Source of the DNA: Bradyrhizobium hereditatis
GTDB lineage: Bacteria > Pseudomonadota > Alphaproteobacteria > Rhizobiales > Xanthobacteraceae
Assembly: GCF_020329435.1 (NCBI RefSeq)
Contig: NZ_JAGKJK010000004.1
Location: forward strand, 434,001 to 498,000
Direction of reading: 5' to 3'
DNA length: 64,000 bases
Part shown: piece after piece, positions 39,220-48,071 of the stretch
Layout: every line of letters starts with the position of its first letter
Numbering within the stretch: position 1 is the stretch's first letter
Translations under genes and position numbers: made by a program
Notes under the pieces: generated by a model
Told to the model about the DNA's origin: nothing
What the model saw: the letters and a program-made list of their open reading frames with translations, nothing else
Database searches by the model: none

Positions 39220-40491
39220 TCAATCCGCCGCCAGAATCGTCCCCTCGACCTCGCCAAAGCCGACGCGGTAGCCGTCGCCCTGGCACCAGCCGCGCATGAT
39301 GAGCGAATCGCCGTCCTCCAGGAACGAGCGCTTGACGCCCTCGGCGAGTTCGACCGGCTCGGTGCCGTTCCAGCTGATCTCTAACAGGCTGCCGCGCTGG
39401 TCCTTCTCGGGGCCGGAGATGGTGCCGGACCCGAGGAGATCGCCGACATTCATGGCGCAGCCGCAGGCCGCATGGTGCACGAGCTGCTGCACCGACGACC
39501 AGTACATGTACTTGAAATTGGTGCGGCTGATGTTTTTCGGCGCATTCATCGGCGCGGCGCGCAAGGCAACCTCGAGCGCCATGTCGTAATTGTTCGGCTG
39601 CGTCTGCTGCAGATAGGGCAGCGGCTTTGGATCCTGCGCGGGGCCGTGCACGCGGAAGGGCTCCAGCGCCTCGCGCGTCACCACCCACGGGCTGATCGAG
39701 GTCGCGAACACCTTGGCCTGGAACGGGCCGAGCGGCACATATTCCCACTGCTGAATGTCGCGCGCGCTCCAGTCGTTCAGGATCACAAAGCCGAAGATCA
39801 TCTCTTCGGCCTGCTTCTCGGTGAGCATCTCGCCCATCACGGACGGCTGGCCGACCACGACGCCCATTTCGAGCTCGAAGTCGAGCCGCTTGCACGGCCC
39901 GAAGCTCGGCACGTCAGCCGTCGGCGGCTTCAACTGCCCGCGCGGCCGGCGCACCGGCGTGCCGCTGACGACGACGGTCGAGGCGCGGCCGTTATAGCCG
40001 ATCGGCATGTGCAGCCAGTTCGGCTGCAGCGCATTGTCCTTGCCGCGGAACATGACGCCGACATTGGTGGCGTGCTCCTTCGAGGAATAGAAATCAGTGT
40101 AGCCGGAGACGGCGAACGGCAGGTGCAGCTTCACATCGGCCATCGGCACCAGCGCGCGCTTGCGCAGGCTCTCATTATCGCGCAGCTCAGGGTGATCCTG
40201 CCACAACAGCTCGCTGATCCGCGCCCGCGTGCTCGACCAGACCTTTGGCCCCAGCGCCATGAACGGGTTGAGCTGCGGCGCGGCAAACACCGCGGGCTCG
40301 ACGAGGTCGAAGCGGCAGTCCTGCGCGAGCTGCCAGAGATCGAGCACGTAGTCGCCGATCGCGACGCCAATGCGCGGGGCCAGACCGTCCTTGGCAGAGA
40401 ACACGCCGTAAGGGAGGTTCTGAATCGGAAAATGGGAATCGGGCGCGACGTCGATGAAGGAGCGGAGCTTGGGGTCGTTGGGGTGGGGCAC
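39220..40491 (-). CDS. fahA: Fumarylacetoacetase
   Basis: Encodes 423 residues from a GTG at 40491, with GGAGA at the right distance; the open frame continues to 40644 but there reads through a palindromic repeat. The protein begins PHPNDPKLRSFIDVAPDSHF and contains the metal-site and catalytic stretches typical of fumarylacetoacetate hydrolases (SSKEHATNVGVMFRG, DFELEMGVVVG, LNDWSARDIQQWEY). It cleaves fumarylacetoacetate to fumarate and acetoacetate, the last step of the homogentisate pathway. It follows hmgA after 107 bp, most of which is a palindrome. Confidence 0.95.
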   Translation of the reverse strand: MPHPNDPKLRSFIDVAPDSHFPIQNLPYGVFSAKDGLAPRIGVAIGDYVLDLWQLAQDCRFDLVEPAVFAAPQLNPFMALGPKVWSSTRARISELLWQDHPELRDNESLRKRALVPMADVKLHLPFAVSGYTDFYSSKEHATNVGVMFRGKDNALQPNWLHMPIGYNGRASTVVVSGTPVRRPRGQLKPPTADVPSFGPCKRLDFELEMGVVVGQPSVMGEMLTEKQAEEMIFGFVILNDWSARDIQQWEYVPLGPFQAKVFATSISPWVVTREALEPFRVHGPAQDPKPLPYLQQTQPNNYDMALEVALRAAPMNAPKNISRTNFKYMYWSSVQQLVHHAACGCAMNVGDLLGSGTISGPEKDQRGSLLEISWNGTEPVELAEGVKRSFLEDGDSLIMRGWCQGDGYRVGFGEVEGTILAAD

Positions 40492-40513
40492 TTGATTCTC
40501 CAATCGGGAAGCA

Positions 40514-40588
40514 GTCATGCCCGGGCTTGACCCGGGCATCCATCTATTCACAAGAGTGATGGATCGCCGGGTCAAGCCCGGCGATGAC
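40514..40588. repeat. Palindrome between hmgA and fahA
   Basis: Arms of 31 bases, starting GTCATGCCCGGGCTTGACCC at 40514 and mirrored up to 40588, pair almost completely around a 13-base loop. It is a dispersed-repeat type palindrome inside a probable operon, so it could tune mRNA stability or partly terminate between hmgA and fahA. Confidence 0.88.
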
Positions 40589-40598
40589 GAGTTGCGCG

Positions 40599-41945
40599 CT
40601 ACGGCTTGTTCGGATCGAACCGCTTTTCCAGGCCCTTCCAGCAATCGGCGTAGTCATGCTGCAAGGCCGAGGTCGTCGCGGCATGCTTGGTAACCCGTTG
40701 CGGAAAACGCGTTTCGAACATGAAGGCCATGGTGCCGGTCAGCTTCACCGGCTTCAATTCGCCGTTGCTGGCGTGATCGAATGCCTCGCGGTCAGGACCG
40801 TGTGGCAGCATGCAGTTGTGCAGGCTGATGCCGCCGGGAACGAAGCCCTGCGGTTTGGCATCGTAGACGCCGTAGATCAGTCCCATGAACTCACTCATGA
40901 TGTTCATGTGATACCAGGGCGGACGGAACGTATTCTCCGCCACCGCCCAGCGCTCCGGGAAGATGACGAAGTCGATATTCGCGGTGCCGGCGGTCTCCGA
41001 CGGCGAGGTCAGCACCGTGAAGATCGAGGGATCGGGATGGTCGAAGCTGATGGCGCCGACGGGTGAGAAGGTACGCAAATCGTATTTGTACGGCGCGTAA
41101 TTGCCGTGCCAGGCCACCACATCGATCGGCGAATGCGGCAGCGTGGTCTTGAACAGCGAGCCGCCCCATTTGACGTAGAGCTCGGTCGGCGTGTCCTTGT
41201 CCTCATAGCTTGCGACAGGCGTCAGGAAGTCGCGCGAATTGGCGAGGCAGTTGGCGCCGATCGGCCCGCGCTCCGGCAGCGTGAAGGCGCCGCCGTAATT
41301 TTCGCAGAGATAGCCTCGCGCCGGCCCCGAGGGAATTTCGACGCGGAATTTCACGCCACGCGGAATCACCGCGATCTCACCCGGCTCGATGTCGATACGG
41401 CCGAACTCGGTGACGAGGCGCAGATTGCACTGCTGCGCCACGAACATCATCTCGCCGTCGGCATTATAGAAATGCTGATCGACCATCGATTTAGTGATGA
41501 GATAGACATGTGCAGCCATGCCGGCCTGGGTGTTGGCATCGCCCGCTGTCGTCATGGTTTGCACGCCCTGCAGGAAGGTCATGTCCTCCTTCGGGATCGG
41601 CGCGGGGTCCCAGCGGAGCTGCGCGATCGGCAGTTCATATTCATGGCACGGCGCGGTGCGCCACAGCCCGGCATCGACCTTTTCGAAACGGCCGGAATGT
41701 TTCACTGACGGGCGGATGCGATAAAGCCAGGAGCGCTCGTTGCTGCCGCGCGGCGCGGTGAAGGGCGAGCCGGACAATTGCTCGGCATAAAGGCCATAGG
41801 CGCAGCGCTGCGGCGAGTTACGCCCCATCGGCAGCGCGCCCGGCAGCGCCTCGGTTTCAAAGCTGTTGCCGAAGCCGGACATGTAGCCCGGCGTCACCTG
41901 CGCGGTGCTGCGAACGATCTGGTCGGGCGAGGTATTGATATTCAT
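40599..41945 (-). CDS. hmgA: Homogentisate 1,2-dioxygenase
   Basis: Encodes 448 residues from the ATG at 41945. AAGGAGGAGG lies 6-9 bases upstream of this ATG; an in-frame ATG at 41951 overlaps the upstream stop (ATGA) but would have almost no Shine-Dalgarno spacing. The iron-site region is recognisable ([12 protein letters not shown] and [11 protein letters not shown]). The enzyme opens the ring of homogentisate to maleylacetoacetate. It is the fourth gene of an operon that starts with an FAD monooxygenase. Confidence 0.96.
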   Translation of the reverse strand: MNINTSPDQIVRSTAQVTPGYMSGFGNSFETEALPGALPMGRNSPQRCAYGLYAEQLSGSPFTAPRGSNERSWLYRIRPSVKHSGRFEKVDAGLWRTAPCHEYELPIAQLRWDPAPIPKEDMTFLQGVQTMTTAGDANTQAGMAAHVYLITKSMVDQHFYNADGEMMFVAQQCNLRLVTEFGRIDIEPGEIAVIPRGVKFRVEIPSGPARGYLCENYGGAFTLPERGPIGANCLANSRDFLTPVASYEDKDTPTELYVKWGGSLFKTTLPHSPIDVVAWHGNYAPYKYDLRTFSPVGAISFDHPDPSIFTVLTSPSETAGTANIDFVIFPERWAVAENTFRPPWYHMNIMSEFMGLIYGVYDAKPQGFVPGGISLHNCMLPHGPDREAFDHASNGELKPVKLTGTMAFMFETRFPQRVTKHAATTSALQHDYADCWKGLEKRFDPNKP

Positions 41946-41947
41946 GG

Positions 41948-42919
41948 TCATCCTCCTCCTTGCAGGGCCGCCCACATTTCGCGGTCGCGCTTGTCGGTCC
42001 AGATCACGGGATCGTCGATCCCAGATGCTTCGTCGAAGGCGCGCGAGACGTTGAACGGCAGGCAGTGTTCGTAAATGGCGAAGCTGGAAAATTTGGGGTC
42101 CATCACCTCGCGCGTCGCGGCAAAGGTCTCTTTCAGCGAACGGCCCTTGGCGACCGAACTTTCCGCCGCACCATAGAGCGTGGTGACGAAATCGCGCGTC
42201 ATCGCGATCGCCTCGCGCCCGGTCGAAAGCCCCTTTAGCGCGTCGCCACGGCCCGGCGCGATCGCCTTCGGATTGAATGCGCGGATTTCATTCAGCGTGG
42301 CCGGCCATTCGCGCAAATGTGCGTCACCGCAATAGCAGGCCGAGTGATATTCGATGAGATCGCCGGAGAACATTACTTCGGCATCGGGCACCCAAGCCAC
42401 GATGTCGCCGGAGGTGTGCCCGGCACCGAGCTGCATCAGCCGTACCTCGCGCTTGCCCAAGTAGATCGACATCTCGCCTTCGAAGGTCAGCGTCGGCCAG
42501 GTCAGGCCGGGAATGCTGTCGGCATCCTGAAACAGGCGGGGAAAGCGGCCGTACTCCGAGTCCCAATCCTGCTGGCCGCGCTCCTCGATCAGCCGGTAGG
42601 TTTCGGCCGATGCCACAATACCCTGCGCCTTGTAGGCGGACGCGCCGAGCACGCGCACGGCGTGATAATGCGACAACACGACATATTTGATCGGCTTGTC
42701 AGTGACGGTGCGGACGCGCTCGATCACCTTGTTGGCCATCGCCGGCGTCGCTTGCGCGTCGAACACCAGGCAGCCGTCGTCACCGACGATGATCGCGGAG
42801 TTCGGGTCGCCCTCGGCGGTGAATGCGTAGAGGTCGGAGCCGATCTCGGAGAAGGTGATCTTTTTCTCGGTCAGATCCGTGGTGGACGCAAAACCCTTTG
42901 CAGTGCTTTCGGTCATCAA
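41948..42919 (-). CDS. Metallo-beta-lactamase-fold hydrolase with altered metal motif
   Basis: Encodes 323 residues. The metallo-beta-lactamase fold is clear, but the usual HxHxDH motif reads HYHAVR (residues 84-89), so the Asp and third His are Val88 and Arg89. Later metal positions remain ([12 protein letters not shown] and [10 protein letters not shown]). It may bind a single metal or use the site differently. It is within the homogentisate operon, overlapping or abutting hmgA, so it probably acts on an intermediate or thioester in that pathway; the reaction is unknown. Confidence 0.85.
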   Translation of the reverse strand: MMTESTAKGFASTTDLTEKKITFSEIGSDLYAFTAEGDPNSAIIVGDDGCLVFDAQATPAMANKVIERVRTVTDKPIKYVVLSHYHAVRVLGASAYKAQGIVASAETYRLIEERGQQDWDSEYGRFPRLFQDADSIPGLTWPTLTFEGEMSIYLGKREVRLMQLGAGHTSGDIVAWVPDAEVMFSGDLIEYHSACYCGDAHLREWPATLNEIRAFNPKAIAPGRGDALKGLSTGREAIAMTRDFVTTLYGAAESSVAKGRSLKETFAATREVMDPKFSSFAIYEHCLPFNVSRAFDEASGIDDPVIWTDKRDREMWAALQGGG

Positions 42920-42937
42920 TTCAATCCTACAATTCGT

Positions 42938-43165
42938 TTACTGCTGTTGCTGTTGTTGTTGCTGGCTCGCGTCCAGCATGCGGCGCTTGGCGAGTGCGAT
43001 CGCCTCGTTCAGCACGGCGATGTCGCCGATATGGTTGGCAAGCACGAGGACCAGCGCCGCGTCGAGATCGGCGCTCTGCTCGTCGCTCAATCCGCGATGC
43101 GCCTCGACGATGGCGCGGAACGCATCATCAGGCTTGGCAAAATTCGAAGCGGTCGATAGCGCCAT
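42938..43165 (-). CDS. DUF2783-domain small protein with polyglutamine tail
   Basis: Encodes 75 residues from the ATG at 43165 (GAGG upstream). The body (DDAFRAIVEAHRGLSDEQSA, then LDAALVLVLANHIGD and LNEAIALAKR) fits DUF2783, a small helical family usually encoded beside FAD monooxygenases. It ends with eight consecutive glutamines (CAG/CAA codons at 42941-42964) just before the stop. It starts 7 bp after the monooxygenase stop, so it may be a subunit or regulator of that enzyme. The function is not known. Confidence 0.8.
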   Translation of the reverse strand: MALSTASNFAKPDDAFRAIVEAHRGLSDEQSADLDAALVLVLANHIGDIAVLNEAIALAKRRMLDASQQQQQQQQ

Positions 43166-43172
43166 GACAACC

Positions 43173-44786
43173 TCAGTTGATACCGCAAGCACGCGCCAGC
43201 GCGGCGTCGAGCGCCGCCCGCGTCGGATGGCGGAAGCGCGCTGCGACATAACCATCGGGACGCAGCAGATAGGCAGTGCCGGGTTCGGCATCGTAGCGTT
43301 TGGCGGCAAGGCCTGCACAATCGACGAGGCCGCCCTCGCCGCCGATCCGGATCGTGCCCAATCCTTCCGGCCATTCCGGCGCGGCGCCATTGCTAAACGC
43401 CAGCAGCGTGAACCCCGTTCCGGCGCCGATGAAGGCGTCGGTGAGATACATCGGCTCGCCATTCCGCCCCGCCACGGGTGCGTCCGGCATCGAGGCACCG
43501 GGACGCGGGCCGCCGCGCCAGGAATCGCTATCGACGGTCGAGAGCGGCGTCTCGTAGGTCGACGGCGTCGAGAGACGCCCGCCATTGACCATGCGCTTGC
43601 CGAACTCGGTTTCCTTGGCCAGCGACAGCACCGCCTTGCGGAGCCGCGCCTCCTGCTGCGAGTTCGGCGCCATGAAGTCGGTCGAGCGGGTGGATTCGCG
43701 GATGTTCTCGTCGGCCGCGGCGCTACGCTCGATGTGGTAGCTCTCGAGCAGCGCCTCGGGCGAGGTGCCCCGCAGCACGCGATCGAGCTTCCACGCCAGG
43801 TTCTCGGCATCCTCCAGCCCGGAATTGGCGCCGCGTGCGCCGAACGGCGAGACCTGGTGCGCGGCATCGCCGGCGAAAATCACCCGGCCATGGACGAACT
43901 TGTTCATCCGCCGGCACTGGAATTTGTAGAGCGAGATCCATTCGAATTCGAACTTGTCATGCCCGAGCATGCGCGCGATGCGCGGCCGCACATTCTCCGG
44001 CAGCTTTTCGATCGCGGGATCGGCAAAGCGGTTGAGCTGCAGATCGATCCGCCAGATGTCGTCCGGCTGCTTGTGGAGAAGCGCGGAACGTCCGGCGTGG
44101 AATGGCGGATCGAACCAGAACCAACGCTCGGTCGGGAATGCCGCTGTCATCTTGACGTCGGCGATCAAAAACTGGTCCTCAAACACCTGGCCCGCGAACT
44201 CCGCGCCCACCATTCCCCGCAGCGAGGATCGCGCACCATCGCAGGCGACGACATACTGCGCGGCGAGCCGGTAGGGACCATCGGGCGTCTGGACCGTCAG
44301 CACCACATGGTCGTTGTGCGGCTCGAGCCCCGTCACCTTGTTGCGCCAGCGCAGGTCGATCGCGGGCAATTCCTCGACGCGGTCGACCAGATAGGCTTCC
44401 GCATAGAATTGCTGCAGGTTGATGAAGGCCGGCCGCTTGTGGCCCTCCTCGGGCAACAGGTTGAACTGATAGAGCAGAGAGTTGCCGTGAAAGATCTTGC
44501 CGACGCTCCACACCACGCCCTTGTCGACCATGCGCTGGCCGATGCCGAGCCGGTCCCAGAATTCCAGCGAGCGCTTCGAGAAGCAGATCGCGCGCGAGCC
44601 CTCGCCGATCCGGTCCGCATCGTCAAGCAACACCACCGACTGCCCGCGCTGCGCCAGGTCGATAGCCAGCGAAAGCCCGATCGGACCGGCGCCGACCACG
44701 ACGACCGCATGCTCGGCAATGTCAGCACCCGCCCGATCCTGATCGGGGTGGCGACGATAGCCGAATTGGGTTTTAGTCAGCGCCAT
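43173..44786 (-). CDS. FAD-dependent aromatic monooxygenase (MhpA/PheA type)
   Basis: Encodes 537 residues. Class A flavoprotein hydroxylase motifs are intact: GAGPIG (residues 32-37), CDGARSSLR for the DG motif, and FAGDAAHQVSPFGARGANSG for the GD motif. A C-terminal thioredoxin-like domain follows from about residue 430. It hydroxylates a phenolic substrate with NAD(P)H and O2. As first gene of the operon containing hmgA and fahA it could feed a phenolic acid into homogentisate, for example from hydroxyphenylacetate; the substrate is inferred from context. It is divergent from a MarR regulator. Confidence 0.9.
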   Translation of the reverse strand: MALTKTQFGYRRHPDQDRAGADIAEHAVVVVGAGPIGLSLAIDLAQRGQSVVLLDDADRIGEGSRAICFSKRSLEFWDRLGIGQRMVDKGVVWSVGKIFHGNSLLYQFNLLPEEGHKRPAFINLQQFYAEAYLVDRVEELPAIDLRWRNKVTGLEPHNDHVVLTVQTPDGPYRLAAQYVVACDGARSSLRGMVGAEFAGQVFEDQFLIADVKMTAAFPTERWFWFDPPFHAGRSALLHKQPDDIWRIDLQLNRFADPAIEKLPENVRPRIARMLGHDKFEFEWISLYKFQCRRMNKFVHGRVIFAGDAAHQVSPFGARGANSGLEDAENLAWKLDRVLRGTSPEALLESYHIERSAAADENIRESTRSTDFMAPNSQQEARLRKAVLSLAKETEFGKRMVNGGRLSTPSTYETPLSTVDSDSWRGGPRPGASMPDAPVAGRNGEPMYLTDAFIGAGTGFTLLAFSNGAAPEWPEGLGTIRIGGEGGLVDCAGLAAKRYDAEPGTAYLLRPDGYVAARFRHPTRAALDAALARACGIN

Positions 44787-44815
44787 GTGGGCTCAACCCT
44801 GTGACTAGAGATCTT

Positions 44816-44871
44816 GTTTTGACGCGTTTTCTTCACGCGAACCGGTACCCACTTCGCTCGAAAACGCTCTA
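44816..44871. repeat. Dispersed palindrome in the monooxygenase-MarR intergenic region
   Basis: GCGTTTTC (44824-44831) and GAAAACGC (44860-44867) are perfect arms around a GAACCGGTACC-containing centre. This resembles a repeat I remember as frequent in Bradyrhizobiaceae. It sits immediately upstream of the monooxygenase start, so it could affect operon transcription or be neutral. Confidence 0.7.
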
Positions 44872-44975
44872 GCTAGTGGCCCGCAACCCTGCTAAATTAG
44901 TCTCACCTGCAACTATCTTAAACCCCCGGCCGGGTCCGGCGTCAACTCAATTCGAGGCGATTCTTGCCAAAAGCG

Positions 44976-45503
44976 ATGTCAGGCGAAATGGCTGCCGATC
45001 TGCGGGAAGAGAGCGCACCTAAGAAAGCTGCGCGGCTCGACCTCTTCAAGTTCGTGCCGTTCCGGCTCAACCGACTGGCGGCGGAGGTCAGTTCCGCGCT
45101 CTCGGCTGAGTATGCGACCCGTTACGGGCTCGACATTCCGGAATGGCGTGTGCTGGCCACGCTCGGCTTCCGCCACGAGCCGTGTAGCGCCCAGTATGTC
45201 GCCGATTGCACGCGCACCCATAAATCCACCATCAGCCGCGCGGTCACCTCGCTGATGAAGCGACAGATCATCGAGCGCGTCGAGAACGAGGACGACCGCC
45301 GCGAATTCCGCCTGCAGTTCACTCTCAAGGGGGCGGCGCTGTATGAGGAACTGATCCCACGTTTGCTGCGCCGGGAGCAGGAGATTCTGTCATGCCTGTC
45401 CATGCAGGAGCGCAAGGACTTCGCGCGGCTGCTCGGCAAGATCGAGGCGAGCCTCGATCTTGTGCAGACGAGTGAAGAAGCGGACGCGAAGGAAGCGTAT
45501 TAG
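44976..45503 (+). CDS. MarR-family transcriptional regulator
   Basis: Encodes 175 residues from the ATG at 44976; a TTG at 44964 gives 179 and cannot be excluded. The winged helix-turn-helix (VADCTRTHKSTISRAVTSL) and the basic wing (ENEDDRREFRLQFT) are clear. It is divergent from the operon of monooxygenase, DUF2783, hydrolase, hmgA and fahA genes, and is therefore the likely aromatic-responsive repressor. The intergenic region holds an AT-rich segment (44890-44925) that could contain the operator. It converges on the holin-fusion gene with 11 bp between stops. Confidence 0.9.
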   Translation: MSGEMAADLREESAPKKAARLDLFKFVPFRLNRLAAEVSSALSAEYATRYGLDIPEWRVLATLGFRHEPCSAQYVADCTRTHKSTISRAVTSLMKRQIIERVENEDDRREFRLQFTLKGAALYEELIPRLLRREQEILSCLSMQERKDFARLLGKIEASLDLVQTSEEADAKEAY

Positions 45504-45514
45504 GGCGTCGCCAT

Positions 45515-47668
45515 TTACACCGATGGCGCCGACCTGATTTCAGCGACTTCGAAATGCATGCCGTCCGGGCGGGACTTGAAGTGACCGCCCCAGAAGAATC
45601 CCCACTTGTTGGCCAGCGTCACCATCTCTCGTACCGAACCTTTTTCCCCGACCAGGGCAGGTTCGGCCTTCAGTGGATTGAATGCCGCGTTGATGTCGAA
45701 GGCGGTGCCGAACGCGTGATTGCTCAGCGAGGTCCTGCTGCCGCGCATGAAGCGCGGAACGAATGCGCCGTCATAGGTGAGGATGCGATCCAGCAAGCCA
45801 GCCTTTTCCCAGCTCAACCAAAGCCCGACAAGCTGATCCTTTGCCTTCTTGTGAAAGCGCATCTTGAGCGGCCCTGGATGGCCCGGAAATCCCTGAATCG
45901 GGATTTCAACCGTGACAATGTTTTCGTCCTCCCAGCCGTCGGTAATTTCGATGTTTTCCGGATTATCCACCCGCGGAACGCTCCGGAATGAAAATGTGCC
46001 GAACAGCTGCTGCCTGTCCTCCGTGCTCACAAGTGGCCGAAAGCTGGGCGGCGGGGGAAAATCAGGCCCCGACTTGTCGCCAGTGCCCGAAACACCAAAC
46101 GCGCTGGCAAAACTCGGGACGTCGTTCGTCTTCGCCCAACCCTCCGCCGCCGACACGCGCATACAGTCCGCGAACCACGCCACGAACCGGTCGACATGGG
46201 CGCCGGTCCCGGGCGGGAAGCAGTGCAGCTTCCACCGGTTGGCCGGTCGGTCGTCACGGCGGATCGAGCCGGCGTTGTAGGCCGCGGCGACGAGCGGCGC
46301 GTCGAAATGGGTCGAGGGCCGTTGGCTGGCGATGTACGCAGTGCCGGCGTCGATCGACGTTGCCGGGTCCAACAAATCGTTGGCGCGCAGCGATTTCCGG
46401 CCGGTCGCCGCCCGTGCCGTCTTGACCAGCGTTTGCATCAAACCGACGCTTTCGTCGTTAATCTGGGGTTCAGGGCGGCGGTCGTTCGGGTTGCCGCCGC
46501 TTTCCGTTGCGATGGTCGCGACGATCAGTTCGATCGGTACACCATAGCGCCGCGCTGAGGTGAGACAGGGCTCACGGAAGTTATTGAAGATCTTTCGGAC
46601 GGTCGAAGGCTCACCTGGTGTCCCCATCGGAGCCGCGCCATCGATCGAGATGCCCCGCGATGTCAGGGACCACTGCACGCCATTGTCGAAATGACGATGC
46701 GGCTTGATCAGTTGCGGCATGATCTCGGCCAGTAATCCAGCCGGCGCCGGCTTCACCGGATCGGCGACGTCTCCCTCATCGGGCGCTGGACCTCCCCCGT
46801 CGGACCGCGGACCTCCACCGCCGGTGGGCTCGGACCCGCCGGTTGGCGGCGGTGACCGCCGCTCGGTGATCACCGTTTTCATGAGCTCTTTCTGGTCTTC
46901 CGAGCGCTCGGTCGAAAGGGATGCCACCAGGCGATCTTTGTTCTGCGAGCTCTGCGAGGAGCCGAGCCAGAAGCTCATGACGGTGGCGAAGGCCGCAGCC
47001 AAAGCGCCGACGCTGATATTGATGATCTGCATCACATAATCGGACGGCGGCGGCGCGAGTAAACGGAGCTCCTGCAGCGATACCTTGCTTACGTCGATGC
47101 CCGGCGGAATGCTCCATACCGTCTGCTCGATGCTGCTCTTGAAGAAGATGAACATTAACAAGATAAAAAAGAAACCGACCGTCACGATTATCGATAGGGC
47201 CGGAGCGACCCAGGCCACCATGGAGCCGGACGAAACCAGGCCTTTCTGAAAATCGCGAGCGCCGGCGGTGTCTTTGAGATCCTCGAGATAACGATTCTGC
47301 TCATTCTCTAATCGAAGCTTGAGCTCTGCGAAGGCCGCTTCCCGCTTTTGCTGCTCGGCGGCATTCTGGGCTTCGCGCTCCTTCAGCTCGGCGGCGCGCT
47401 GGGCGTCGCGCTCCTTTTGCTCGGCCGCGACGCGCAGCCTGGTTTCCTCGAGCGCAATGTTGGCGAGGTCGGTGCGGAGCTTTGCCGCTACAACCGGATC
47501 CTCGGCGATCTTCCGGGCCGCCTCCTGGTCGTCTTCCGTTCCCGTCACCTGTTTGACGACCTTTTCGACGGTCTCAATGACTTTCTTTCCACCCTCACTC
47601 TGGCTTCCTGCGATCGCCTGCAGGATTTGAGGAAACAAATTTGCAGCAATGGCAATGAACGGTCCCAT
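45515..47668 (-). CDS. Holin-like / lytic transglycosylase / M15 peptidase fusion protein
   Basis: Encodes 717 residues from the ATG at 47668 (AGGGAGG, spacing 6); the open frame to 47770 lacks support. Residues 1-145 are amphipathic and include a long charged helix. Hydrophobic segments at about 150-176 and 211-236 follow; the second ends ATVMSFWLGSSQSSQ, as in three-TM holin-like phage and gene-transfer-agent proteins. A Pro/Gly-rich linker (271-310) precedes a soluble-lytic-transglycosylase domain (about 365-505: catalytic Glu389 in ATES, ESVGLMQTL, AAAYNAG). The C-terminal M15-type D-Ala-D-Ala peptidase (about 600-708) shows His651, Asp658 and His705. Membrane permeabilisation, glycan cleavage and peptide cleavage could thus be combined in one chain. 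No other phage genes are near. Confidence 0.85.
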   Translation of the reverse strand: MGPFIAIAANLFPQILQAIAGSQSEGGKKVIETVEKVVKQVTGTEDDQEAARKIAEDPVVAAKLRTDLANIALEETRLRVAAEQKERDAQRAAELKEREAQNAAEQQKREAAFAELKLRLENEQNRYLEDLKDTAGARDFQKGLVSSGSMVAWVAPALSIIVTVGFFFILLMFIFFKSSIEQTVWSIPPGIDVSKVSLQELRLLAPPPSDYVMQIINISVGALAAAFATVMSFWLGSSQSSQNKDRLVASLSTERSEDQKELMKTVITERRSPPPTGGSEPTGGGGPRSDGGGPAPDEGDVADPVKPAPAGLLAEIMPQLIKPHRHFDNGVQWSLTSRGISIDGAAPMGTPGEPSTVRKIFNNFREPCLTSARRYGVPIELIVATIATESGGNPNDRRPEPQINDESVGLMQTLVKTARAATGRKSLRANDLLDPATSIDAGTAYIASQRPSTHFDAPLVAAAYNAGSIRRDDRPANRWKLHCFPPGTGAHVDRFVAWFADCMRVSAAEGWAKTNDVPSFASAFGVSGTGDKSGPDFPPPPSFRPLVSTEDRQQLFGTFSFRSVPRVDNPENIEITDGWEDENIVTVEIPIQGFPGHPGPLKMRFHKKAKDQLVGLWLSWEKAGLLDRILTYDGAFVPRFMRGSRTSLSNHAFGTAFDINAAFNPLKAEPALVGEKGSVREMVTLANKWGFFWGGHFKSRPDGMHFEVAEIRSAPSV

Positions 47669-48009
47669 CGATGCCTCCCTGGCTTCAAACGTCTCGTGAT
47701 GAAATTGAACGCCGGCAACCGTTGGAGCATCCTCTCGCGTACTAGTTGTTTCGTGTGTGGGCCACTTCACACATGGCGATTTTTTCGCAAGCCAGGTCGA
47801 GCCGATGCCCGCCTTTGCGATCCCAACCGTAGAAAAACTGATCTTGAGTGCACACGTCGACGCCGCGTCCCGCCGGATCTATCGCGGGAAGCTACCGCAT
47901 CGTCAGCCCGCAGCAGCAGCGGCCGGCTTCCGGCGCAAAGCTTTCCAAAGCGAGCCACCTTCGAAATAGCGTCGCTGCGCGCGGCCTATACGCTTCGCGA
48001 TGACAGGGA
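47669..48009. other. Intergenic region upstream of the fusion-protein gene
   Basis: This region lies between the holin-like fusion start and the RidA operon terminator. It contains an inverted repeat TGTGTG/CACACA (around 47752-47775) that could be an operator of the fusion gene. Open frames here have no Shine-Dalgarno or domain and are not supported. Confidence 0.45.
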
Positions 48010-48051
48010 AAATTTGCGTCGGCCTGGTACAGACCAGCGAAGAGGCCGACG
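48010..48051 (-). terminator. Intrinsic-type terminator after the RidA operon
   Basis: On the minus strand, CGTCGGCCT (48043-48051) pairs with AGGCCGACG (48017-48025) as a perfect 9-bp stem, with a smaller TGGT/ACCA hairpin in its loop, followed by GCAAATTTTCCC. It lies about 20 bp after the RidA stop. Confidence 0.65.
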
Positions 48052-48071
48052 ACGGAAGCTTACTGGCCGGC

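Noticed and set aside
42855..44804. A 649-codon plus-strand open frame across the monooxygenase and DUF2783 genes
   Set aside because: It is complementary to genes with clear FAD motifs. The translation is Arg- and His-rich without any domain.
45515..47668. Holin-like fusion as a remnant of a prophage
   Set aside because: No integrase, terminase, capsid, tail or attachment site was found on either side. The neighbours are metabolic genes.
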